Origin: Taxillus chinensis
Taxonomy: Eukaryota > Streptophyta > Magnoliopsida > Santalales > Loranthaceae
Direction of reading: 5' to 3'
Assembly (NCBI GenBank): GCA_023512835.1
Contig: JAKCVP010000391.1
Location: forward strand, 372,001-436,000
Length of the DNA: 64,000 nt
The position numbers and the translations under genes were made by a program. Shown here in pieces: positions 41,496-53,493 of this stretch. Under the pieces are notes generated by a model, which saw nothing but the letters and a program-made list of their open reading frames with translations, searched no databases and had not been told where the DNA came from. The stretch's first letter is position 1. Each line of letters begins with the position of its first letter.

Positions 41496-42117
41496 GGTCG
41501 TGGTTTTGGCGGGATAAACCTGAGAGGGCCGGTTTGGTTCGTGGGAATGCGATACTTGGAGATCCGCAGTGAAAGATGCAAGGTGGCTACTGGCATGTCG
41601 GTCAGTGTAATCCTCGAGCGCATGCGCATGCCGCACAAGATGCATCAGCTTACTGTCAGATCTTGCTCGTCTTCCTTTGAAATGCGCTGGAGCCTCTGCG
41701 AGTCAAATGATATCTGCCACCTACAGCTGTCGAAGAATCCAATGGGTTGCGGTTGCAGTTGCTCCACGCTGGCCGACGCGGCACGTTTTGGCCCCGATCT
41801 TCCGACCTCACGAGGGAACGTCGTCATATTCTTCGACGCTCGTCTCTCATCACATCACCCAAAATACGACCCTCGAACGAACTTGCACCTCTCAAGCCTC
41901 ACTTCTACATAAGAGAAACTCATTGCCGACCTAAACCAGTCGCTACACTGCGCAACTTGCCGCGTGTCACACGACAACGCCTACTTTGCCTCTTCGCGCC
42001 CCACTTCCCTGACAGAAACACTTTCTTGCACACTGGGACAATATACGGGAAGAAAGAACTCGAAAAGCTGAAGGTCTCAATTACGTACAAGTCGCCAAAC
42101 TCGTCGCAGCCGCCAAT
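41496..42117. promoter_or_regulatory. Divergent region OST4 / TMA46
   Basis: 622 bp holding the promoters of two housekeeping genes. Overlapping short frames here are not protein-like. Confidence 0.4.
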
Positions 42118-43219
42118 ATGCCTCCCAAAAAGGGCGAAAAGCCAAAGGCGGCAAAGACCGCAGTCGACAAAACCTTTGGCATGAAGGTTCGCAGAGCCCC
42201 GCGCAAGCATATCTTAAAATGCTAACTGATCTTGTCACAGAACAAAAAGGGTGGTGCCGCACAACGTCAGATTAAGCAAATCGAAGCCCAAAACGCACAC
42301 AACAAATCCGCAGACCAGAAGCGCAAAGATGCGGAAAAGGAAGCGCGCAAAGGAAAAGGCAGCAGCCGAAGCCGCTGCACGCGAAACAGCCGAACTATTC
42401 AAACCCGTCCAGACGCAAAAGGTGCCCGTAGGCGTGGATCCCAAATCAGTACTGTGCCAATTCTTCAAAAAGGGACATTGCGACAAGGGAAAGAAGTGTA
42501 AATTCAGTCACGATCTCAACATTGAGCGTAAATCGGAGAAGAGGAGTCTTTACGACAATGGTGAAGCAGAGAAGGAGGAGAAGGAGAAGGATGAAATGGC
42601 CGACTGGGACGAGGAGAAGCTAAGGCAGGTCGTTATGAGCAAGCACGGTAACCCGCGGACGACTACAGACAAGGTGTGCAAGTTCTTCATCGAAGCGGTT
42701 GAAAACTCAAAGTACGGATGGTTCTGGACATGTCCGAACGACCAGAACGGCAAGTCGTGCATGTACAGGCATACATTACCACCTGGTTTCGTGCTGAAGA
42801 CAAAGGAGCAAAGAGCGGCAGAGAAGGCGGCTATGGCGAACAGCCCTATGCACACATTGACGCTAGAGGATTGGCTAGAAAGCGAGAGACACAAGCTCAC
42901 TGGTACACTAACGCCGGTCACACCTGAGTCCTTCGCCAAATGGAAGAAGGACCGACTTGACAAGAAGGCCGCTGAGGAAGAAGCTCGACAAGCCAAGGAA
43001 GCCACAGGTAAACGTCTGTTCGAGCAAGGTGGCTACGAAGCCAGCGACGACGAGGGCGATGATGACGATGCCTGGAATATGGAGGCGATGCGAAGGGAGA
43101 CTGAGGCTCTGCGGGCAAGGAAGGAGGAGGAGCGCCTACTTAAGTCGTACGGCGCTTCTGAAGCTCCTGAAGTGCCTGTCATCTCAAATGGCGAGGGTTC
43201 ATCAGGAGAAGCATCATGA
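42118..43219 (+). CDS. TMA46: Tma46/DFRP1-family CCCH zinc-finger protein, reading frame interrupted
   Basis: Exon 1 (42118-42186) encodes MPPKKGEKPKAAKTAVDKTF and ends GMK. After a 54-nt intron, exon 2 begins NKKGGAAQRQIKQIEAQ. Both ends match Tma46 (human ZC3H15/DFRP1), a ribosome-associated partner of the Rbg1/DRG1 GTPase. At about 42350-42352 the homologous frame shifts: ADQKRKDAEKEARK is in one frame, and EKAAAEAAARETAELF onward is in the +1 frame to the stop at 43219. There is no GT donor nearby, so an intron does not explain it. The second frame carries two CCCH fingers (CQFFKKGHCDKGKKCKFSH; C-FF...CPNDQNGKSCMYRH) and the DFRP region LTLEDWLESERHKL. An extra base in the A/G-rich run, from mutation or assembly error, is the simplest reading. 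The intact protein would be about 348 residues. Confidence 0.85.
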
Positions 43220-43844
43220 GCGTATATCTATTACCGGGTAGTTATTTGTAGGGAGTCCACTTGTAATCGCTCGCCCGCACGCGAGTGCTCGGGCTCGAGC
43301 GAGACTTTTCGCCATGACCTTTTGAGCCTATACGAGACGGTCCATCGGATCGCTGTTTGTCCTGAAAAGCACACACATCTTTCTTGCAGCGTACGTGTCT
43401 TGTCTACTCAACTGCTAAATCTGTTGGAAATGCTGGTACCTAATTGGCGGTACTCAGGCATTGAACGTGTTGATAATTAAAAACGTCGTTCGTAAGTCTA
43501 GTAGCACGCAAGCATGCCCTGCATTGTCGTCACTCGGAAGTCCGAACTTACATTGTGGACGAGGACCTTTTGTGCCAACGACCCTGAAGGCTTGGACAAG
43601 TATAAAGTTGACTCGTTGAGTTTGACTGTCACTTCAGTAGAAGAGGATATAGCATAAGAGTGCCCACAGCAATCAGAGCAATCACAACAGGACCGAAGCC
43701 CAAGCCGACCTGGACATCTACCATCTCAATCACCCCACATCACCAATCTGATATCAGCAACAGACACCCTCTGACTCTCTCCAATCCCTAAGTACACCAA
43801 ATCTTCTCAAAATTCAGCTGCAAAAAATCACGGAGACTCAAACC
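43220..43844. other. Intergenic, promoter of amidotransferase gene
   Basis: 625 bp. A GC-rich inverted repeat based on CTCGCCCG/CGAGCGAG lies near 43268-43302, just after TMA46, and may form a hairpin in its 3' UTR. No gene seen. Confidence 0.45.
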
Positions 43845-45028
43845 ATGGCCGGAAAGCTACCTCTTCGCATCGCGATTCTAGAAACAGACACGCCAGCACC
43901 GGGCGTTCTAGCCCGCTACGGAACCTACGGCGACATCTTCAAGGACCTACTAAAGCGCGGCGCCGACAAGCTTCAGCATCCTGGTCTGTCATCCACACAA
44001 GGACTAGACATTTCCGCCTACGATGTCGTTGACAAAATGGAGTATCCCCATTTGGAGAACATTGATGCCGTGCTCATCACAGGAAGCAGTAAGTTGCCGT
44101 TCCTCTCTTCTAATCTCATGATTCTTCCTTTATGAGTTATAATCTCGTCGATGAAGCCGCGCGGGATCGACAAGAGTGAGGGAGAAGGACGAGGAGAAGT
44201 AGAAAAAGACGTCTCAGACGAGAAAGGAGAGCAACGACTGGAAGAACCGAACATCATCTAGATGTCAAGTCTACTACTCGTGATTGAATTGCTCAACTGA
44301 CGAGCGCACAGAATACGATTCCTTCGCAGACACACCCTGGACCTTGAAACTAGTCGAATTTACACGGAAACTTCTTACAGAACAGACGAGAATCCGCGTC
44401 ATAGGCGTATGGTGCGTTAGTTTCCTTCCCCCATTTCTCCCGTTTTCCCTTGCCTTTCTCCCTCTGCATCTGTCGTCCCTCTCCCTCTCCCAGTCCCAAA
44501 GTCCTTCTTCGCGACCTCAATACTCCATCATCCCCTACGCTACGCACTCCCTTTCCCCCTTTCCCATCCAAGCCCAAACTCAAAAACTCATCAAACTCCC
44601 TAAAAAGTTACGGCCACCAAATCATAGCCCGCGCCCTCTCCGCCCCCGTAGGCCGCTCAGGACACTGGGAACTCAGCGTAACCCCAGTGTCCCTCTCCCC
44701 CGTCGGAACGCGCCTCTTCAACACGCCCACAGGCCAACTGCGCATCCACCAAATGCACCAAGATGCCGCGTTTTCGTATCCCGATGGCGTAGAGCCGCTG
44801 GGATCGACGGGGGCGTGCGCGACGCAGGGCATGTACGGCGCTAAGCGGCTGCTGACTGTTCAGGGCCATCCGGAGTTTAATGGTGTGATTATGGATGAGT
44901 TGCTTGACATGAGGCGGGATAAGGGATTGTTTAGTCAGGAGATGTATGAGGATGCGAAGAAGAGGGCGGGTGGCGAGCATGATGGGGTTATTGTTGGGGC
45001 TGCTTTTTTGAGATTCCTGCTGGAGTAG
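43845..45028 (+). CDS. Class I glutamine amidotransferase-like protein (yeast YLR126C family)
   Basis: Three exons (43845-44088, 44312-44411, 44608-45028) give 254 residues. The second junction restores the catalytic Cys in RVIGVCYGHQIIARAL (C115), and QGHPEFNG supplies the catalytic His/Glu pair. An N-terminal DAVLITGSSKYDSF motif is also typical. This group of stand-alone GMP-synthase-like amidotransferase domains includes uncharacterised yeast YLR126C. Known relatives hydrolyse glutamine or gamma-glutamyl substrates; the physiological substrate is unknown here. The introns are unusually long for this locus (223 and 196 nt), and the second is very pyrimidine-rich. Both have good GT/AG borders and the frame closes. 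Confidence 0.85.
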
Positions 45029-45301
45029 ATTCGGAGCGAGTGTAGATACCTAAGTAGGTAGGTAGGCAAGTAGGGAGACAGACACATGTTTTAGCCTGAG
45101 CGTCCAGAGCAGGCAAGGACGATATTCATGGATCATGATAAACCTCAAGAAATGGCTAAAGAGTAGACAGATAGCACAATTGCTCCAGATTCTTGATCGG
45201 TAGGCTGTAGAAAGACATCCTCCTACGCTGCGAAGCTAGTTTTCTAGCTAGTATGGGTATCATATGCATCTCACGAAGAGCCTCCGTTTCCATCGCAGCG
45301 T

Positions 45302-48300
45302 CTACGCATAGTCGTCATCGCCCTCTGCATCTCCTTCAGCGTCGCTATCAGTAGAGTGACTGCTTCGCTTGCTATTCTTCTTCTTCCCAAGGCTGGGTCG
45401 ACCGCGCTTCTTCGGAGCTTTGACGGGACTGCCATCTGTATAGGAAGACCTCCTTCTCTTTCGATTCTTGCTAGAACTTCCAGGCATTTCCGTCTCCGCC
45501 TCGGGTACCGCTCCATTACCTTCAACTTGCTCCTCCTCATCTGCGTCGTCCCCAACCGCGACCTTGTGCTCATTGTCGACTGACAGTGCTTGCATAAAGT
45601 TGCGGCACTGGGTCAACATGGCAAAGTCGTCATCCAGAGAGATCTCCTTAAGCTGCTCGATCTTGGCTACGAAGGCTTCTGCGGAGACGCTGTTTGACTT
45701 GACAGGTGCCTTGCTAGCATCCTTGGCCGCAAGCTTTTGTTTCCCAGTGGGCGAAAGTGACCACGCCTTCTTGATATACGTGCGTGCCTCCCAGAGCATT
45801 GAGAGTATGATAGTTGCGACTGTCAGAGCCTTGAAGTCTTCGCGAGGAATGTTGGGTTGTTGCGCAGTCTGCGCCAAGGGCTGGCTCTCTCTATCTATAG
45901 TAGCTTCGACCGCAACGCTGGATGTACTTGGTTGACAGGATTCCAGCACTGGCTCGAGTGTGTGTGAAAGCAGGTTGCCAGTGTCAATGAAGATCTTCTC
46001 TAGGCACTGGTGAAGGTGTAACGCATCATCGGTGCGTGAGAACTCGAAAAGGGCAAAGTTCTCCAAAACGAATGCAGTGTATGGGATACGCTGACTCAAA
46101 TCAGTCATTGACTTAGCTGCATTGAAGTCGAGTCTGCGCGTCATGTCCATGAAAAGCTTCTTGCGGACGGCTGCAGTGCCAGACTTGAGGATCTCGAAAA
46201 ATGGCTTCAATTTTGGCGTTGAATCATCTTTTACTCCAGAGTCCTGCTTAACAACATCGCGTTGGTAGTCAAAGGCTGCCTCCACAGCATGTACATATTC
46301 CTTCCCAAGCATGCTCTCATGCTTGAGATGCAGATCCTGATGCTCGGTAGTAGCGGTCTTTGCGATGAGAGCATTTGGAGATGTTTCAAGGGCAACAAGT
46401 GTTGGTGCACACTCTTTTGGATGGACCAAACCTTGGCGGTTAATGCTCGCGATGGTCTGAACGGCGATCCAGGCAGAGGAATCGTGGGAGGCAAGGCATA
46501 TCCTCAGAATATGAGAGAGAAAGCGCTGCGCCAGCGACGTAGCAGCGCCATCATGCTCTGTGACAGCGAGCGACTTGCCAAGTCTTTGGGCCCCTGTTGC
46601 AGTGCCATCGCCGACAGCGATCTCAGCACCCGTCTTTGATCGAATTTCTTCGGCTTTGTAGAACTCTAGAATCCCCTCGAGGATGCTGATTTCCATGCGG
46701 ACGTCTTTGCTTTTGAACACGTCTTCGAACGCTGCGACCACTTGCGGTTTTGCGAAATTCTCGGGCCATGACTGACAGATCATACTGACTGACTCTAGGG
46801 CCTGAAGACGCACGCCTCGAGGTTGTTTCTGATCCAAGAAAGGTATCAAAGTGTCAACGATAAGTTCTGCAATGGTCTGGTCCTTCTTCATCCTCGGGAA
46901 CGAAGCTTTGAACAAGGCCTCTTGACCGCTCAGGTCCCAGTATTTGGCACATGGTCCAATGATCATAATGTATCTTTGGGTCTTGTTTCGCAGGCTGTTG
47001 ACAGCATCAGACTCGCCATTCAGGTCCTTGCCGTTCGCACTCGCCACACCAACGACGATGGACTTTGTCAAGTTTGCCAGCCTTGGCGTATCGTTGAGAA
47101 CGCTGTTCATGATCCAGAGACACTGCGCCACCTCCTTCAACTCAGCGGTAGCAAGCTTGGGTAGACTTTTGCGCAAAATATCACCAGTCTCAGTCAGGAA
47201 CTTCTGTTCCAGGCGTGGTAGGATTGGCAGCACGCAGCAATATATTGACACTACCGAGCGATAAATGGCTTTGTCTTCGTCTGTCTGCATATTTTGCAGA
47301 TATGGACCCAACAGCTTCATCTGATCTGCGTCGAAAAGTCTAGGACAGGCGACAGCAAATATCTTTAGCGTTTGGAGAGTAGACGACTGGGATGGGCTAC
47401 CCTTTTCCTGCGTGTTGTCTATGAAGCCGTCGAAGAGCTGACCGATAATAGCTTTGGCGACTGCTCTATTGGAGGCAAGTTTTTTGCCAGACTTGTTGAG
47501 GAGAGCGTCCATAAGTTCTTCTAAGACTGTTGGATTCTCGCGGCGGAGTTGCGCAGTGCCCACCAGATGCCAGGCGTGCTTTCGGACATCACGTTTCTCA
47601 GAAGCACTCAGCTCATTTCGTGCGACTGCGCCGTAAAATAACGCCATCCACATGTCCTCGATTGTCGATTTGGCCAGTTCGTTGACAGAATTTTCGGGAT
47701 CTGCCACACAACTGATGATAGCTTCTGCGATCGAGTCCCGCATGACCTTGTTTTCATTTCTCTGATAAACTTCTTTGAGTAGCTTGATAGCTTTCTTCCG
47801 CACAGCCACGGAGCGATCTGATGCCGCGTCGAGGAGCGTCTCGTATCCTTTGACATCGAGACTAGGCTTGATAGAAAGACACTTACCGAGTAAAGTTAAA
47901 GCTGAGTCTCTTACTGATGGAGAGGAATCGTCCGCGGCACGTAGAGCAGTGATGATGACTCCGTTTGAAGTGTGGACAATCTGCTCGTTCTTTTCGAGGA
48001 GCTGTATGACACTCTTCAATGCCCGACTTTTGACAGTAGCGTGAGGGCTTTTGAGGGATCGGATGAACGCGTCAAAAATAAGTCGTAGTCCCTTGCAGAA
48101 TGGGGTGCTGAGCACGTATAACGCCCAAGACAGCAATCCCTGGGCCGCAGAGAGCTCTGGGAAAACACTTTCCGTGACGCAGATGGAAGGCTGCAGGATC
48201 GCTGACTGAAGCCAGTCAGCGAAGAGGCTCTTTTGATCTTCGACGTCCCGCTTTGCTTCCTCATCTTCTGGCAATGGCGTATTCATCATATCCTCAGTAG

Positions 48301-50769
48301 CAGAAGCGAGGATAAAGCTCGACGCGCTCTGGATTTGGAGGGTTGGATCATCACCTAGGTGATGCAGTACGGCTTGGCACAAGGTTTGCTTGTCCTCCAA
48401 TGCCCATTCGACGTTGCCCTCCTCAACAAATTCGACCGATAGGCGTTGCAAGCATTGGTCCAAAGCTGTCTGACCACCTTCAGCATTTCTCGAGCATCGG
48501 ACAACATAGCTGTGTAAATCAGCAATTCCAGAGCCCAGAGATCCCATTAGCTCCAACGCCATGCTTTTCTCAGGTGCAGATGTCTTGTCGCTGGAGCTTA
48601 TCGAAAGAAGCATATTTAGCTCCTGCCGCAACAACAGCTCGGCAGACGGCCAATCTGAGTGACCTAGGACGCTAACGAAGTCTTCTGTGAAGATGTCTAA
48701 CAGGTTGCGATAAGGTTCATCGGAGGACTTAGAGACACGCAAAGCTCGGGAGAGTATAAAACGTATCACGGTCCGGCCAGTCTCATGAGCCTCATCTACC
48801 AGGGGCTTCGCAATAGCCCAGACGCTTCTATTTCTCCTTTTGACAGGCTGATCTTCATCTTCGTCGTCATTGTGGTTGTTGATGGTCTTGGATATGTTGT
48901 GACCGTCAATATTTGACGGTTGAGCAGCGCTGATTTGTACAAGAAGCATGATCAGGGCCGAGATGACCTGGATAGGCTTGCTGTTGATGATCTTGAACTG
49001 GCGCGCGCTTTGCTTCCCGACGGGCAGCTTCTCCAGAGAAGACAGAATCTCAGTGAGGATGCCCTTCCGGTGCTCAGGGTTTCGAAGGAAGACTTTGGCG
49101 AGGACGTCCATGCTTTTCCTTCTCGCATCTTCAAACGCAGTTATTCCAAGGATCGAGTCCTTCTCCGTAGCCGCATTCTCGACGAAAAGTAGATGCACGG
49201 CAAGAGCTTCGATCGTTCCGACAGCCTCTTCCGACAACTCGACTTGCATGAGCAGGTCTCCCACAATTTTCATCGTAGTGCCTGCTCTTCTAAGGACATG
49301 GACTGAAGTATGTCTCAAGGCATCATGCCGGCGAAATGCTTCGTGTGAGATTGCTGAGTCCGATGTGCCTTGATCCTTACTTGCCAGGCGGGCCTCTACG
49401 ATTGGAATCAGGCCGTTCTCAAAGATGTGTCTGAGGGAGGAGAGAAGGTCCTGCAAGATCTCTTCGGAGAAGAGTTGTCTGTCGTCGCGACCGCCCATCA
49501 TTATCTTCATCACAGTCCGGCCTGCTCTTAGAGCATTCTCCGCCACCTGATACCGTGCATCGAGCTCCGCTGCTTCAATGTCGTCTAGGTCCTGTGAACT
49601 GAAGAACGATAGGCTCGATGCTGCAAGGAACGACCGATGGCACAGACGTTGGAGCCTGACAAGATATTCCGGAGACGCTTCGTTAAAGCGTCGTGTCGAA
49701 ATTACTTTCGAAAGCGCATTATAGAGTTTCCCTTGTACAGATGATCGTATCAAGAAGCCCGACTCGCTCAAAGCGTCCGATCTGGTAAAGTAGTGCTCCG
49801 CGTTCGTTGATATGGCACCTGATGTATCTGGTTCAAGATTATCTTCTGCCTCGAAGATAGATAGCATGAGATCTTGTAATGCGTTCAAAGCGTTATCACC
49901 CTCCTCGCGCTGGTCTCTGCTCAAATCACGCAGCTCGCTGAGCTCTGCTCTCTGAAGCTTCTTCTGCTCTGGAGACCCCCGGCTTTGGACCACGGCTTCA
50001 TCAAAGGCCTGATTCGAATAGCTCTCCGGTGCTCTACTCGATAGACTGATCTGTACGACAGGTGTATTGCCATTGATTTTTTGTGAGGAAGGTAGATTTT
50101 GCTGCACTGTGGAGTCCGATCGGTGCAGACTTGGAGTCGCAACTTCAGAGAGATTTGATTTGCCTGGGAGAGCCTTCTTCGGTGGAGTTTGATGTTGCGA
50201 GCTTGATGCATTCTCACTCTTGACGCGTGATGAGGCGACTCCAGTTGGGGATGTAGGTGTTGGGTAGCGAAAGCTGACACCAGCTTGCCGCAATACCATA
50301 GCCGCAAAGTCGGACAAGTTCGATTCTATAAAAGGTACTGGCGTCTCTGGCGTCGCCTTCGCATTTGTGGCCATTACAGAAGGCGGCTGATGAGCGAAAG
50401 TGGATCTGAATCGATAGGTGTCAAGTTTGGCGGCCTCAATGATTTCTCTCGTGTCATTCAAAGCTTGTTCAAGTTTGGACGGCGTGTCAAGACTCAGGAA
50501 CATTTGCTCAGCGTGGGCCTGCTCTTCGCGGTTTAGAACGTTGGTGGAGAACATAGTGGCTGCCGCATTCGGGAGAGGTAGCATCTCTATGATGAACATG
50601 TCAGTAACGAGACTGAGGGAATTCGCTTGGATCGCATACCAGCATCAAACGGCACAATGGAAGAGAAGGCAGTGTGCTGTAAGGCCTCATCGACAGTGGG
50701 AAGCCGCATGACGCGCGAGCCGCTCGCAGCTGGGCCATTGTTGCCATCGCTCTTATCTTGTTGGCTCAT
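45302..50769 (-). CDS. SCC2: Cohesin loader subunit SCC2 (Mis4/Nipped-B)
   Basis: Exon 1 is 50769-50640 (start MSQQDKSDGNNGP) and exon 2 is 50586-45302, separated by a 53-nt intron (donor GTATGC, acceptor CATAG). The product is 1,804 residues, normal for this family. The N-terminal third is disordered and Ser/Pro-rich. The middle and C-terminal parts are helical HEAT-type repeats; LKSPHATVKSRALKSVIQLL, SSPSVRDSALTLLGKCLS and DRSVAVRKKAIKLLKEVY around residues 900-1000 are the conserved cohesin-HEAT and Nipped-B core. The tail is basic (KNRKRRRSSY...KKRGRPSLGKKKNSKRS) and then acidic, and includes an AT-hook-like KKRGRPS. With Scc4, Scc2 loads cohesin on chromatin. Only 386 bp separate its start from that of RPA12. 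Confidence 0.9.
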
Positions 50770-51155
50770 ATTGTGGACTGGACAGGACTCAAGCAGCACG
50801 AGGGCTGACTTTCATGAGGGGCGTCATATGACCATTGACAACGCGTGTGGGCGCTCGAACTTGGTCAAATGATGATCGCGATATAGACCGGAGGCAGGTT
50901 CAAAGGAGTGTGGAAGCATGCCCACCATGCAGCTGTCAGGTATGGCACGCGGTTGCTTTGTGGTCGTGGAGTCGCAGGGACTTTGTCGGTCGTACCGTCC
51001 CTAACTGTGCCGCGCGCGCAGGCGCCCTAGCGCGGAACTCCAAAGCTAAGCGCTCATCACTTCGCGAAGTTTTTCTTCTTGGTGACACTGACGAACAATC
51101 CCTTCCCTTTAGAATCTCAAACTCTGCAACAGACTCTTTGACGCACGTCCACAAG
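50770..51155. promoter_or_regulatory. Divergent promoter SCC2 / RPA12
   Basis: 386-bp shared upstream region. CACGCG and ACGCGT elements (for example near 50840) resemble MBF-type boxes, plausible for a cohesin-loading gene, but single occurrences are weak evidence. Confidence 0.35.
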
Positions 51156-51631
51156 ATGACTGCCATCGGATCTCTCGTCTTTTGCGACGACTGTGGCAAT
51201 CTCCTCGAGTCCAACACATCGCAGAAGAAGACGACGCTCAAGTGCGACATTTGCGGAGCTACGTGCAAGGGTATGCCCAACACCACTGGAATTCGACATG
51301 ATCTTTTCATTAACCTTGGATTGATTAGACACGGCGGAGAAGGTCATCGTCACAAAGTCGAAGCCTGCCGACTTCCCTTCTGCATTGCGACAAAAGCACT
51401 CCCAATTCCAAACCGAGCAGCAGTCCACAAACACCGATGCCGAAATCGACAGACCGTGCGAGAAATGCCAGCATCCCTTCGTTAGATACTACACTCTGCA
51501 ATTGCGCAGTGCAGATGAAGGCTCTACTGTCTTCTACACTTGTCCAAATTGCCAATACCAGTATGTCAATTGCGACTCGCAGAGACAGGTCGCAAAACTA
51601 ACGTATATACAGGTGGAACGAAAACAACTGA
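51156..51631 (+). CDS. RPA12: RNA polymerase I subunit RPA12 (A12.2)
   Basis: Three exons (51156-51270, 51329-51560, 51613-51631) encode 121 residues. The N-terminal zinc ribbon has CDDCGN and CDICGATCKG. The C-terminal TFIIS-like ribbon has CEKCQHPFVRYY, the acidic hairpin QLRSADEGSTVFYTC and CPNCQYQW. The Asp-Glu pair of the hairpin is needed for RNA cleavage by A12.2 and TFIIS. The last exon is only 19 nt and adds WNENN before the stop; without it the ribbon would be followed by read-through into the intron. The subunit works in rRNA transcription by Pol I. Its stop lies 26 bp from the stop of the convergent DOHH gene. Confidence 0.93.
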
Positions 51632-51657
51632 AGCATCTTGACAAGAGGTTCCATATC

Positions 51658-52729
51658 CTACGCGGCCGCTACGGCAGGTTGTGCAATACTAGCGTACTCG
51701 GTCTCACCGGTCCTTTCAAACTCTGCCATGTCCAGCGCAACAATGATGCTATCCCGAACAACTTGCTCAGGATCATTTAGAAACTTTTTGAGAACGTCCT
51801 CCACACCCTCCTCGTCGCCAAGACTTCCAAGAGCCTCCGCTGCTTCGTGCCGAACCATGCTCTCTTCCGTTCCATTGCTGAGACATTCTATCAGGCTTGG
51901 GATAGATGCAGGATGCGACAGTTGACCGAAAACGAATGCAATCTCGTGTCGGAAGAGCGCAGAGCCATCGGCGAATCCTGTCGCGAGAGCCTTAACGGCT
52001 GGCACAGCGGTGGGAAGATCGGGAGGAGAAGCAAGATCTCGTAGTGCGAACATTGCTCTGTAGCGCTTGAAGAGCGGCTGCTTGACATCCATCAGTTGTC
52101 TTTGGAGTTCTTCAATGGAGGGCTTGTCGGCTGCATCGGCAAGAGGAGGGGCTGGATCAATGGATGAGAAGTCGCTGATGAACCTTGTTAGCTAGCTCAT
52201 CTCAATCCCGCATACACGGGTCATACCTGGTCTTGAGCTTCTCAGTCTGGCTGGCTTTTGAATGCTCCCACTCTATGCGATCCACGGCAATATCGCAAGT
52301 CTCCCGGACGACGTCCGGCTCTTGCGCGTCATCCCTCAACTGCTTCAGTAGCTGCAGACTTCCAGCGTCTCCTAGAGCACCGAGCGCTTCTGCGGCTTCA
52401 TGCCGGCACATGGCATCCTGTTGTTTGTCTTCAAGGGCTTGCCGTAGAGGCGCAATGGCTTCGGTATGCCGTGTCTGACCGAGACAGTATGCGAGCTCGT
52501 GTTTGAGCAGGGCCGAAGGCGATTCAAAAGCGGCGGCAATTGCTTCTATCGAAGGAACAGTCTGCTTCGTGGCAGGGTGCAAAGCGGCATAATGTTTGAG
52601 AGAGAACAGGGCACGAAACCGGCGCGCAAGAGGTTCCGATTCGGACACGAGGACAGATCGAAGTTGCGAAACCTCCTCTAGACCACTAGTTTGGTCTGCG
52701 GACTCGACTTCGACTGCTGAAGGTGCCAT
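51658..52729 (-). CDS. LIA1: Deoxyhypusine hydroxylase
   Basis: Exons 52729-52227 and 52183-51658 give 342 residues. The protein consists of E-Z type HEAT repeats in two halves. All four His-Glu iron-binding motifs are present: [41 protein letters not shown] and [15 protein letters not shown]. The intron is only 43 nt (GTATGA...AACAAG) and joins KLKTR to [16 protein letters not shown], as expected. The enzyme completes hypusine synthesis on translation factor eIF5A using a di-iron centre. It is divergent from DIB1 (281 bp) and convergent with RPA12. Confidence 0.95.
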
Positions 52730-53010
52730 TTTGCTTGTGCTCAGGTAGAGTAGAATATAGAGACAGAATGTTCAATTATTTTTGGGCTAGAGCGATCGCG
52801 GAGAGGGGCGAAGAAAAGTAGCCCCACAAGAAGATCTTTTAGATAAAACCCGCACGTGAATGCCTGGATCGTCTGCACATGACTGACCTCACTCTACGTC
52901 TGCGTCCCCGCCCTCAACTTTCTTCTGGCGTAAAACGTCTGCGCTTATTCCTGCTCACACACCGCGCACACGCATTCTAGCTCGGCGCACAGTCTCTGAC
53001 TACCGTCAAT
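52730..53010. promoter_or_regulatory. Divergent promoter DOHH / DIB1
   Basis: 281-bp region for two essential genes. It contains an A/T-rich patch (ATTATTTTTGG near 52773) and a CACGTG E-box-like element near 52853. Function is not demonstrable by eye. Confidence 0.4.
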
Positions 53011-53493
53011 ATGGGGTCTATTATGTTGCCCCAGTTACGCACGGCCTGGCACGTTGACCAGGCCATCATGCAGGAAGAGGAACGCGTCGTTGTTATGCGC
53101 TTCGGCCGCGCCCACGAAGCAGACTGCATGAAGCAAGACGAAGTCCTCTACCGTATGACCACTGTCTTTCGCACTGAATCGTATCATCACTAACCCAGTC
53201 CAGGCATTGCCGAGCGCGTCAAAAATTTCGCAGTCATCTACCTCGTTGACCTGGACGAAGTGCCCGACTTCAACGCCATGTACGAGCTCTACGACCCACT
53301 TACCATCATGTTCTTCTTCCGCAACAAGCACATGATGTGCGATTTCGGCACTGGTAACAATAACAAGCTGAACTGGTTGCTAGAAGACAAGCAGGAGATG
53401 ATTGACATTATCGAGACCATTTACCGTGGTGCAAAGAAGGGTCGTGGTCTCGTCATCAGTCCCAAGGACTATTCAACCCGTTATCGATACTAG
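53011..53493 (+). CDS. DIB1: U5 snRNP protein DIB1 (Dim1/TXNL4A)
   Basis: Two exons (53011-53152 and 53204-53493) give 143 residues, equal to yeast Dib1. It has a thioredoxin fold without the catalytic Cys pair. Diagnostic stretches are MLPQLRTAWHVDQAIMQEEE, VVVMRFGR, RIAERVKNFAVIYLVD, DPLTIMFFFRNKHMMCDFG, NNNKLNW and the C-terminus KGRGLVISPKDYSTRYRY. Dib1 is a component of the U4/U6.U5 tri-snRNP that blocks premature spliceosome activation and leaves before catalysis. The intron is 51 nt and sits between VLY and IAER. Confidence 0.97.

Noticed and set aside
43525..43560. GGAAGTCCG resembling RNase P RNA conserved region I
   Set aside because: The surrounding bases do not extend the match and no partner conserved regions were found.
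48920..49373. Plus-strand frames opposite SCC2
   Set aside because: Antisense shadows of a long, well-supported coding exon.
52768..52800. ATTATTTTTGGG as an snRNA Sm site
   Set aside because: The upstream sequence is the coding region of DOHH in antisense and shows no U1, U2, U4 or U5 features.
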